Source: an uncultured Bacteroidales bacterium
Lineage (GTDB): Bacteria; Bacteroidota; Bacteroidia; Bacteroidales; Bacteroidaceae
Direction: 5' to 3'
Length of the DNA: 37,548 bases
Assembly: GCA_902788275.1 (NCBI GenBank)
Contig: CADAJV010000018.1
Coordinates: 1,639 to 39,186 of the forward strand
Shown here: positions 30,782 through 37,548 of the stretch, piece after piece
Layout: each line of letters begins with the position of its first letter
Numbering within the stretch: position 1 is the first letter of the stretch
Program-made: the position numbers and the translations under genes
Notes under the pieces: generated by a model
Seen by the model: only the letters and a program-made list of their open reading frames with translations
Told to the model about the DNA's origin: nothing
Databases searched by the model: none

Positions 30782-30869
30782 ATGTTTGAAAATTGACAAT
30801 TGAATACCCCCTCGAGAGCGAAGCGGTAACTTTCGCACTTTATAACTTTAAAACACTCGCACCCTTGTT

Positions 30870-32078
30870 ATGAAGATAAACTTGCAGCAAATAAAACGTC
30901 AGTATGACATTGTGGGCAACTGTGAAGCACTTGATCGGGCTTTGGAGATAGCCCTCACTGTGGCTCCCACCGAGCTGACAATGCTCATCCTGGGTGAGAA
31001 TGGCGTGGGCAAGGACATCTTCTCAAGCATCATTCACGACCACAGCCGTCGCAGCCGCAAGCGCTTTATGGCAGTCAACTGCGGCTCCATACCCGAGGGA
31101 ACCATCAACTCCGAGCTCTTTGGTCATGTCAAAGGTGCCTTTACCGACGCCACCAACGACAGGGAGGGCTATTTCTCTGTATGCAACGGCGGCACACTCT
31201 TTCTGGACGAGATTGGCGAACTGCCCCTCACTACCCAGGCCCTGCTGCTGCGTGTGCTGGAGAAGGGTGAGTATATTCCCGTAGGTTCTGATGATGTCAA
31301 GAAGACCGACGTGCGCCTCATCGCCGCCACCAATGTCAATATGCTCAAGGCCGTCAGGGAGGGCCGTTTTCGTGAGGACCTCTACTACCGCCTTAACGTG
31401 GTGAGCATCAATGTGCCGCCGCTGCGTGACCGCGGCAGCGATATCACCCTTCTGTTTAAGAAGTTTGCCCTCGACACAGCTACAGAATACCAGATGCCCG
31501 AGCCTATCAGTCTTGACAATGAGGCTGCCGCCGCTCTGCGACGCTACTCCTGGCCGGGCAATATACGTCAGTTGCGCAACCTGGCCGAGAGTATGTCCAT
31601 CACCGCTCCTCAGCGGGAGATAACCCTCGACATACTGCGCCAGTATCTGCCCGATGACGACAGCGCCACCATGCTCTCCGTCAACGATGACAAAGGCTTT
31701 GAGAGCGAGCGCACCGTTATCTTCACCTATCTGGCCCAGCTGGGGCAGGAGGTGCAGAACCTGTCGCACGACCTGGCCGATTTGCGCCGTCAGTTGGGGC
31801 TCAGTGATAAGGGCGATATCCACAAACCGGCCGGACAGCTGCCGGCACTGCCCTCTGCTGCCCAGCATGGCGACTATGCCGAGAGCCAGCACACTGCCGA
31901 TGTGGAATATGTGGATGCCGAGCCTGCCGAGACGATGGAGGATGCCATGGTTGACCTGCTGCGCGAGACACTGCGCCGCTTCCATGGCTCGCGCAAGAAG
32001 ACAGCCGAGCATCTGCACATCAGCGAGCGTTCCCTCTATAGGTATATTAAGGAATATGGTCTGGAAGATATTAAATAA
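30870..32078 (+). CDS. Sigma-54-interacting transcriptional activator (AAA+), no receiver domain
   Basis: 402 residues. The AAA+ domain starts almost at the N-terminus: Walker A GENGVGKD (42-49), Walker B TLFLDEIG (109-116), the arginine-finger region REDLYYRL (168-175) and PLRDRGSDI. The sigma-54 contact loop reads GAFTDA (89-94) instead of the usual GAFTGA. A Gln/Pro-rich linker (about 280-350) leads to a Fis-type helix-turn-helix at the C-terminus (SRKKTAEHLHISERSLYRYI). With no sensor domain it may be constitutively active or controlled by a partner. Its last 23 bases overlap the LptE-like gene, placing it at the head of the lptE/TPR/secG block. Confidence 0.92.
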   Translation: MKINLQQIKRQYDIVGNCEALDRALEIALTVAPTELTMLILGENGVGKDIFSSIIHDHSRRSRKRFMAVNCGSIPEGTINSELFGHVKGAFTDATNDREGYFSVCNGGTLFLDEIGELPLTTQALLLRVLEKGEYIPVGSDDVKKTDVRLIAATNVNMLKAVREGRFREDLYYRLNVVSINVPPLRDRGSDITLLFKKFALDTATEYQMPEPISLDNEAAAALRRYSWPGNIRQLRNLAESMSITAPQREITLDILRQYLPDDDSATMLSVNDDKGFESERTVIFTYLAQLGQEVQNLSHDLADLRRQLGLSDKGDIHKPAGQLPALPSAAQHGDYAESQHTADVEYVDAEPAETMEDAMVDLLRETLRRFHGSRKKTAEHLHISERSLYRYIKEYGLEDIK

Positions 32079-32574
32079 GGCAACAGTCCTACTGCTGACG
32101 GTGGTACTATTGGTGGGCTGCAGCGTAAGCTATAAGTTTACCAGCACCTCCATAGACTATACCCGCATCAAGACCATTGAGATAGCCGATTTCCCCTTGC
32201 GCTCAGCCTATGTGTGGGCCCCCATGCACTCAATGTTTAACAATGAGTTGGCTGACGCCTACGCCACCCAGACCAAGCTGACCCAGGTGAAGCGTCAGGG
32301 CGACCTCCAGCTGTCGGGCGAGATAGTGGAGTACAACCAGTTTAACAAGGGCGTGTCGGCTGATGGCTACTCCAACCAGACGCAGCTCAAGATGACTGTC
32401 AATGTGCGCTTTGTCAACAACAAGAAGCACGCCGACGATTTTGAGCGCCGCTTTACGGCCTCTGCCGATTATGATGCCTCGCAGCAGCTCAACTCAGTGC
32501 AGGAGGAGCTCGTTACGCAAATGATAAAAGACATTGTTGACCAGATAATGAATGCCACCGTGGCCAATTGGTGA
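32056..32574 (+). CDS. LptE-like lipoprotein (LPS assembly)
   Basis: 172 residues from the ATG at 32,056, which gives MVWKILNKATVLLLTVVLLV with lipobox VGC at C22; the same frame is open much further upstream but only as a shadow of the preceding gene. After a short SVSYKFTSTSIDY segment the mature protein shows the alternating pattern of the LptE fold, with YATQTKLTQV and DLQLSGEIVEYN. LptE plugs the LptD translocon that delivers LPS to the outer leaflet. The assignment rests on Bacteroidota gene order and general pattern, not on a strong motif. It overlaps the activator gene by 23 nt. Confidence 0.75.
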   Translation: MVWKILNKATVLLLTVVLLVGCSVSYKFTSTSIDYTRIKTIEIADFPLRSAYVWAPMHSMFNNELADAYATQTKLTQVKRQGDLQLSGEIVEYNQFNKGVSADGYSNQTQLKMTVNVRFVNNKKHADDFERRFTASADYDASQQLNSVQEELVTQMIKDIVDQIMNATVANW

Positions 32575-32581
32575 TAGCGTT

Positions 32582-33424
32582 ATGATTACCGAAGAAAACA
32601 CAACTATAGATTTTATCCGCAATCCGGAGTTGCTCAACCGTAACACCATCCCCGTGTTGCAGGAGGCCATAAGGCAGTATCCCTATCACCAGAGCCTCTA
32701 CCTGCTGTTGCTGCAGAATATGTATAAGGTTCATGACCCGCAGTTTAGCAGTGCGCTCAGGCAGTACGCCTTGATGGTGGCCGACAGGGCAGTGCTCTTT
32801 GAGATGGTCGAGGGCATGAACTACAACATTCCGGTGCAGAAGCTGGAGGACGAGACCGTTGTGGCCGATGGCGACCGCACTCTTCTGCTGATAGACAATT
32901 TCCTGCGCAGCATTCCCGCCGGGCCTAGTGGCAAGGCCGACAGGACGGAGACCCCTGACCCACATAACGACTATTCCACCTATCTGGAACAGCTGCCCGA
33001 CTATGAGGAGGAGGCAGAGGCCTCCCTGGCAGTAGAAGCGAGTGAGCCTACTCAAACCGACATGACCAGCAATACAGGCGGCTCTAGTAAAACCAGTGAC
33101 TCTGGTAACCTTGAAGAAGCCGTCACCCCCGTCACAGTTGCAGGGCTCAGTCACTCTGATGATGAGTTTACAGTCAGTGCCATTAGGCGTAACCTTGCCG
33201 AGGCTGACGATCAGCCCCCGTTGGAGGAATCCGACGAAGAAACGCGAAATAGCGACTTCTACACCGAGGCAATGGCCGCAATTTATATAAAACAGCAGAA
33301 ATTTGAGCAAGCTCTTGAAATTATCCGTGCAATTAGTGCCGATAATCCAAAAAAAAGTGTTTACTTTGCAGAACAAATCAGATACCTTGAGTTATTGGTG
33401 CGTCTGAATCGCAACAAAAAATAA
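32582..33424 (+). CDS. TPR-like protein between lptE and secG
   Basis: 280 residues from MITEENTTIDFIRNPELL; an upstream alternative start (32,552) lies inside the LptE-like gene and is less likely. The N-terminal 110 residues are helical and hydrophobic in pattern, the middle (125-225) is acidic and low in complexity, and the end holds one clear helical pair, FYTEAMAAIYIKQQKFEQAL then EIIRAISADNP, of the tetratricopeptide kind. No signal peptide, so cytosolic. Proteins of this type precede secG in related genomes; their role is unknown to me. Only 7 nt separate it from the LptE-like gene. Confidence 0.8.
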   Translation: MITEENTTIDFIRNPELLNRNTIPVLQEAIRQYPYHQSLYLLLLQNMYKVHDPQFSSALRQYALMVADRAVLFEMVEGMNYNIPVQKLEDETVVADGDRTLLLIDNFLRSIPAGPSGKADRTETPDPHNDYSTYLEQLPDYEEEAEASLAVEASEPTQTDMTSNTGGSSKTSDSGNLEEAVTPVTVAGLSHSDDEFTVSAIRRNLAEADDQPPLEESDEETRNSDFYTEAMAAIYIKQQKFEQALEIIRAISADNPKKSVYFAEQIRYLELLVRLNRNKK

Positions 33425-33429
33425 AGAAA

Positions 33430-33478
33430 CTCTCGCACTTTCGCACTTTACAACTTTCGAACTTTAAAACTTTAAATC
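33430..33478 (+). repeat. Phrase repeat (CGCACTTT / AACTTTAAA) before secG
   Basis: TCGCACTTTCGCACTTTAC followed by AACTTTCGAACTTTAAAAC, ending one base before the secG start codon. A similar run (TTTCGCACTTTATAACTTTA) lies at 30,831-30,850 before the sigma-54 activator. Confidence 0.85.
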
Positions 33479-33871
33479 ATGTATAGCGTAGTAATCGTAC
33501 TTATTGTCCTTGCAGCAGTTCTTATGTGCCTCATCGTACTCATTCAGGAGTCTAAGGGTGGCGGTCTTGCTGCAGGTTTCTCAAATCTTAACACCATGGG
33601 TGGTGTGCGCAAGACCACCGATTTTGTAGAGAAGGCCACTTGGGGACTCGCCATTGCAATGGTGGTGCTCAGCGTAGCCGCAGCCTATCTGGTTCCCGTT
33701 CAGCGTAGCAACGGCTCCGTGCTGGAGAATGCTCCCGTCCAGACCACTGCTCCGGCTCTGCCCAACCCCACACAGAAGGCTGACGCTGCTGCTCCTGCTG
33801 CCGCTGCTCCCGCCGCTAAGGCTCCCGCCGCTAAGGCTCCCGCTGCTGAGGCTCCTGCCGCTGCAAACTAA
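33479..33871 (+). CDS. secG: Preprotein translocase subunit SecG
   Basis: 130 residues: first membrane helix VVIVLIVLAAVLMCLIVLIQ, the family motif ESKGGGLAAGFS, the cytoplasmic loop NTMGGVRKTTDFVEKATW, then a second helix up to YLVPV. It joins SecYE in the inner membrane. The tail from about residue 92 is an unusual Ala/Pro/Lys low-complexity stretch made of four near copies of APAAKAPA; such tails occur on SecG in this phylum. A strong terminator follows. Confidence 0.95.
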   Translation: MYSVVIVLIVLAAVLMCLIVLIQESKGGGLAAGFSNLNTMGGVRKTTDFVEKATWGLAIAMVVLSVAAAYLVPVQRSNGSVLENAPVQTTAPALPNPTQKADAAAPAAAAPAAKAPAAKAPAAEAPAAAN

Positions 33872-33923
33872 GATTAGAGCGTAAAAAACAGTTAATTTGG
33901 TTAATCCAAACAGATAAAATAAG

Positions 33924-33958
33924 GATCACCAGAATAGTATTCCGGTGGTCTTTTTTTA
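33924..33958 (+). terminator. Terminator of the lptE-secG block
   Basis: GATCACCAGAAT pairs with ATTCCGGTGGTC (one A-C mismatch, one G-U) followed by a run of seven or more Ts. It also shows that the GTG at 33,945, inside the hairpin, cannot be the mfd start. Confidence 0.9.
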
Positions 33959-33971
33959 TATTGCAAGTGTG

Positions 33972-36900
33972 ATGCACAGTTCCGAGTTACGGGAAATATT
34001 CAGCCGCAGTACAACCGTCAGGGCACTGGCAGCCAAGCTGCAGCAGTTGTCTGCAGGCGAGGTGCTATATGCCGAGGGCCTGTCCGGCTCATCGGCCCCT
34101 GCCGTGCTTAGTGCGCTGCCATCGGCAGGCGGTGGGTGTTGCCACTACCTGGTGGTGATGAACGATGCCGACGAGGCCGGCTATTTTTATGGCGACCTTG
34201 TGTCAATGCTCGGCGATGAGCAGGTGATGTTCTTTCCGTCGCCCTATCGCCGCGGGGTTAAGTACGCCCAGATAGATGCCACCAACGAGATACTGCGCAC
34301 CGACACACTGAGCCGCCTGGCTTCCGCTGATGATGGGGCGGCAGGGCGCAGCCTCTTTGTCGTTACCTATCCCGAGGCCCTGGCCGTCAAGGTAGTCACC
34401 CGTGACAGCCTGGAACAGAAAATCCTGACCGTCAGGGTGGGGGAGGAGCTCCGCTTTGCCGGCATGGAGGCCATGCTCTTTGACCTCGGTTTTCGTCATG
34501 TGGACTATGTCTATGAACCAGGCGAGTTTGCCATCCGCGGCAGCATTCTCGACATCTATTCCTATTCCTGCGATATACCCTATCGCATCGACTTCTTTGG
34601 CGACGAGGTAGATAGCATCCGCACCTTCGATGTACAGAGTCAGCTGTCAGTCGATAAGATGGACAGTGCCACCATCGTGCCCCTGGTAGCCACCACGGCC
34701 GAGGAGAGGGTAAGCCTCTTTCGTTATCTGCCCAAGGGCGTTGTGCTTGTGCAGCGCAACCCCAAGTTTGTGGCCGAGAGCATAGAGCGCATCTACAGCG
34801 AGGGCTTCAGTCAGCAGGCCCTCATTGAGCGCAGCGAGATAAGCGAGCTGCAGGGCTCCGACGGCGTTGAGCTCAGCGCCGAGCGCATACTGCTTACAGG
34901 CAGCGACTATAGCGAGCAGGCCGCCGCGTTGCCCTCGTTGGTGCTTGGCTCGCGACCCAATGGCGCCCGCGGTACGGTGCTGAAATTCCGCACCCAGCCG
35001 CAGCCTCTCTTCCATAAGAACTTCGACATCATCAATCAGACGCTGGCCGACTTCATCCAGCGTAAATACCAGGTCTATATCCTGGCCGACAATCCCGAGC
35101 AGCATCAGCGCTTGGAGGCCATCTTTGAGGAGACGGGTGCCAACATACGCTTTGTGGCCGTTGAGATGGCCCTGCACGCCGGTTTTGTTGACGATACGCT
35201 GAAAGCCTGCTTCTTTACAGACCATCAGATATTCGACCGTTTCCATCGCTACCAGCTCAAGGCTGCCCGCAGCCAGAATGGCAAGCTGGCCCTCTCGCTC
35301 AAGGACCTCCGCCAGTTTGAGCCGGGCGACTATGTTACCCATGTGGACCATGGCGTGGGCCAGTTTGTTGGCCTCGTGATGGTCGATGACGGTCAGGGCG
35401 AGCAGGAGCGCATGAAACTCCTCTACCGCAACGGCGACATAGTCTATGTTTCGGTCCATTCGCTCAGCAAGGTGAGCAAGTATAAGTCTAAGGACGGTGA
35501 GCCGCCCACCCTGTCGCGACTGGGCACAGGTGCGTGGACCACCATGAAAGAGCGCACCAAGAGCAAGATAAAAGACATAGCCCGCGACCTGATACAACTC
35601 TACGCCGAGCGCCGCAAGCAGCATGGCTTTGCCTACAGTCCCGACACCTATATGCAGCACGAGTTGGAGGCATCGTTCATCTACGAGGACACCCCCGACC
35701 AGCTTAAGATAACCGCCGAGATAAAGCGCGATATGGAGAGTCCGCGCCCCATGGACCGCCTGGTGTGTGGCGATGTGGGTTTCGGCAAGACCGAGCTGGC
35801 CGTACGCGCAGCCCTCAAGGCCGCTGCTGACGGCAAGCAGGTGGCCGTGCTCGTACCTACCACCATACTGGCCTATCAGCACTACCGCACCTTCAGCGAA
35901 CGCCTCAAGGACTTCCCCGTCAATGTGGCCTACCTCAGCCGCGCGCAGTCGGCCAAGAAGACCAAGGAGATATGCGAGCAGCTGGCAGAGGGCAAGATAG
36001 AGATAATTATCGGCACCCACAAACTGCTGGGCAAGAGCGTCAGGTTTAAGGATCTGGGCCTGCTCATCATTGACGAAGAGCAGAAGTTTGGTGTGGCCAC
36101 CAAGGAGAAGCTGCGCCAGATGAAGGTCAATGTCGATACCCTCACCCTTACCGCCACGCCCATACCCCGCACCCTGCAGTTCTCACTCATGGGAGCCCGC
36201 GACCTTAGCGTGCTGACCACTCCGCCCGCCAACCGCTATCCTATCCACACCGAGCTGCACACCTTCGGCCACGAGGTGATAGCCGACGCCATCAACTTTG
36301 AGCTCAGCCGTCAGGGGCAGGTGTTTTTTGTCTGCAACCGCATATCGCAGCTGCCCCACATCGAGTCGCTCATCAGTCAGTACGTGCCCGATGCCCGTGT
36401 GGGCATAGGCCACGGGCGCCTCAGTCCCGACCAGCTGGAGCAGGTGGTCAGCGACTTCATTGAGGGCAAGTACGATGTGCTGCTCTCCACCACCATCGTG
36501 GAGAACGGCATCGACATACCCAATGCCAACACCATCATTATTGACAATGCCCAGAACTTTGGTCTCAGCGACCTCCACCAGATGCGAGGGCGTGTGGGCC
36601 GCAGCACCCGCAAGGCCTTTTGCTATCTCCTCACTCCGCCGCTGGCCGCCCTCTCAGCCGAGAGTCGCAGGCGCCTGGAGGCTATCGAGAGCTTCAGCGA
36701 GCTGGGTAGCGGCCTGCAGATAGCCATGCAGGACCTCGACATACGCGGTGCCGGCAATCTGCTGGGAGCCGAGCAGAGCGGATTTATTGCCGATCTGGGT
36801 TACGAGACCTATCAGAAGATACTCTCCGAGGCCGTCAGCGAGCTCAAGAACGAGGAGTTTGCCGACCTCTATGCCGACGAGATAAAACATACCAACGACC

Positions 36901-37373
36901 TTAGGGGCGACCTCTTTGTTGACGACTGTGCGCTGGAGAGTGACCTGCCCCTCTACTTGCCCGAGGACTATATACCGGGCAGCAGCGAGCGAGTGCAGAT
37001 ATACCGCGAGATAGACAGCCTCACCACTGACCATCAGCTCGATGCTTACCGGCTGAGCCTGCAAGACCGTTTCGGTCCTCTGCCACAGCCCGTGGAGGGG
37101 TTGCTCAAGGTGCCAGTGGCAAGACAGATGGCCCGCAGCTTGGGCGTGGAGCGTATGGTGGCCAAGAACGGCAGTCTGACACTCTATTTTGTCAGCAATC
37201 TGCAGAGTGCCTACTATCAGAGCGAGACATTCGGCCGCATCATCACCTACGCCACCCAACACTTCCGCACCTGCCGCTTGGCAGAGCACAGCGGTCGCCG
37301 CCGCCTCACCATAGAAAGCATAACCGATATCGACAGCCTGTTCAGTGTGCTGCAGGAAATGAGCAGCAAATAA
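33972..37373 (+). CDS. mfd: Transcription-repair coupling factor Mfd
   Basis: 1133 residues from ATG 33,972 (MHSSELREIFSRSTTVRAL). It removes stalled RNA polymerase from lesions and recruits UvrA. In order: UvrB-homology region (about 30-330), RNA-polymerase interaction domain with the conserved GDYVTHVDHGVGQFVG (about 450-465), RecG-like translocase with Walker A GDVGFGKTE from residue 600, DEEQ box (LLIIDEEQKFG), TATPIPRTLQFSLMGARDLS, motif VI QMRGRVGRS, and the C-terminal TRCF domain. Everything expected is present. It begins just 14 nt after the T run of the preceding terminator, so its own promoter is hidden or it is read through. Confidence 0.97.
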   Translation: MHSSELREIFSRSTTVRALAAKLQQLSAGEVLYAEGLSGSSAPAVLSALPSAGGGCCHYLVVMNDADEAGYFYGDLVSMLGDEQVMFFPSPYRRGVKYAQIDATNEILRTDTLSRLASADDGAAGRSLFVVTYPEALAVKVVTRDSLEQKILTVRVGEELRFAGMEAMLFDLGFRHVDYVYEPGEFAIRGSILDIYSYSCDIPYRIDFFGDEVDSIRTFDVQSQLSVDKMDSATIVPLVATTAEERVSLFRYLPKGVVLVQRNPKFVAESIERIYSEGFSQQALIERSEISELQGSDGVELSAERILLTGSDYSEQAAALPSLVLGSRPNGARGTVLKFRTQPQPLFHKNFDIINQTLADFIQRKYQVYILADNPEQHQRLEAIFEETGANIRFVAVEMALHAGFVDDTLKACFFTDHQIFDRFHRYQLKAARSQNGKLALSLKDLRQFEPGDYVTHVDHGVGQFVGLVMVDDGQGEQERMKLLYRNGDIVYVSVHSLSKVSKYKSKDGEPPTLSRLGTGAWTTMKERTKSKIKDIARDLIQLYAERRKQHGFAYSPDTYMQHELEASFIYEDTPDQLKITAEIKRDMESPRPMDRLVCGDVGFGKTELAVRAALKAAADGKQVAVLVPTTILAYQHYRTFSERLKDFPVNVAYLSRAQSAKKTKEICEQLAEGKIEIIIGTHKLLGKSVRFKDLGLLIIDEEQKFGVATKEKLRQMKVNVDTLTLTATPIPRTLQFSLMGARDLSVLTTPPANRYPIHTELHTFGHEVIADAINFELSRQGQVFFVCNRISQLPHIESLISQYVPDARVGIGHGRLSPDQLEQVVSDFIEGKYDVLLSTTIVENGIDIPNANTIIIDNAQNFGLSDLHQMRGRVGRSTRKAFCYLLTPPLAALSAESRRRLEAIESFSELGSGLQIAMQDLDIRGAGNLLGAEQSGFIADLGYETYQKILSEAVSELKNEEFADLYADEIKHTNDLRGDLFVDDCALESDLPLYLPEDYIPGSSERVQIYREIDSLTTDHQLDAYRLSLQDRFGPLPQPVEGLLKVPVARQMARSLGVERMVAKNGSLTLYFVSNLQSAYYQSETFGRIITYATQHFRTCRLAEHSGRRRLTIESITDIDSLFSVLQEMSSK

Positions 37374-37446
37374 GGGAAACGCAGAAATTTTTCTGACCGA
37401 CGATGTTTCTTAATTCCGTCTGCAAAAAAAGGGAATAAAATTTGAA

Positions 37447-37548
37447 ATGAACCTTTTCGCTAAGCCAAATGAGCAGAATGATGCTTGCATCAAGTCTGCC
37501 ATGGCGAGAAAAGGTGGTTGCGAAGAAACCAACCTTTTCGCTAAGCCA
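37447..37548 (+). repeat. Interspersed 81-nt repeat unit, second locus, cut by window end
   Basis: From an ATG at 37,447 one full 81-nt unit (37,450-37,530) is followed by the first 18 bases of another, so at least two tandem copies exist here. Against the copy at 2627-2707 I count four differences, all amino-acid-changing. In frame it reads NLFAKPNEQN, then DACIKSAMARKGGCEET. Confidence 0.85.

Noticed and set aside
33945-33971. Upstream GTG start for mfd
   Set aside because: It lies inside the secG terminator hairpin and T tract; the ATG at 33,972 gives the normal N-terminus.
34647-36020. A 457-codon minus-strand frame inside mfd
   Set aside because: It lies fully within the helicase region of Mfd, whose motifs are all intact; composition is typical of an antisense shadow.

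Overview
The window looks like chromosomal DNA from a Bacteroidales bacterium, most likely Prevotellaceae-like. Evidence seen in the sequence: promoters of the Bacteroidota type (a -33 TTTG/TTG element, about 19-20 nt, then TAnnTTTG), TonB-era outer-membrane families typical of the phylum (DUF5686, NodT-type efflux lipoproteins, PorT-like barrels), many lipoprotein signal peptides, and the gene order sigma-54 activator / LptE-like lipoprotein / TPR-like protein / SecG / Mfd. Genus assignment is inference only.

Layout. 1-3,100 is an accessory region: the 3' part of a formylglycine-generating-enzyme (FGE)-like lectin-fold gene whose C-terminus looks like a diversity-generating-retroelement variable region, a PIN toxin-antitoxin pair, a broken second copy of the FGE 3' end, an unrecognised gene, and an interspersed repeat that can be read as a Cys-containing repeat peptide. 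3,100-6,700 holds a small basic protein, an HD alarmone-hydrolase-like protein, tRNA-His, folD and ffh; the leader of ffh can fold into a long-range paired RNA. 7,257-11,098 is a surface-polysaccharide initiation cluster: a WecA-like transferase, a family-2 glycosyltransferase, and a fusion of a degenerate WecA-like domain with a bacterial sugar transferase. 11,171-13,152 is uracil uptake and salvage (uraA-upp). 13,469-19,527 is a complete tripartite RND efflux operon. 19,849-20,622 is lpxA.

20,814-24,668 is the most unusual part. One 567-residue ORF joins an ECF-type sigma factor, a single membrane segment and a C-terminal outer-membrane-barrel-like domain; it is followed closely by a radical SAM/SPASM-like protein and an overlapping Gfo/Idh/MocA oxidoreductase. 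This may be a self-contained envelope-sensing and modification system that I cannot match to a described one. 24,861-25,494 is a higBA toxin-antitoxin module with a palindromic operator over its promoter. 25,495-26,669 is gene-poor and repeat-rich. Then follow a CapA-like lipoprotein, a DUF5686 outer-membrane protein, and the block sigma-54 activator / lptE / TPR-like / secG / mfd.

A feature of the whole window is that intergenic spaces are filled with short phrase-like tandem repeats and dispersed motifs (for example GCCAAGTCCGGA), often running right up to start codons. In one case (28,181) the repeat seems to supply the TTG start codon itself, and in another a GC-rich intergenic-type repeat seems to be embedded in the linker of a lipoprotein. 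The last 100 bases carry a second copy of the interspersed repeat seen at 2.6 kb, cut by the window edge.
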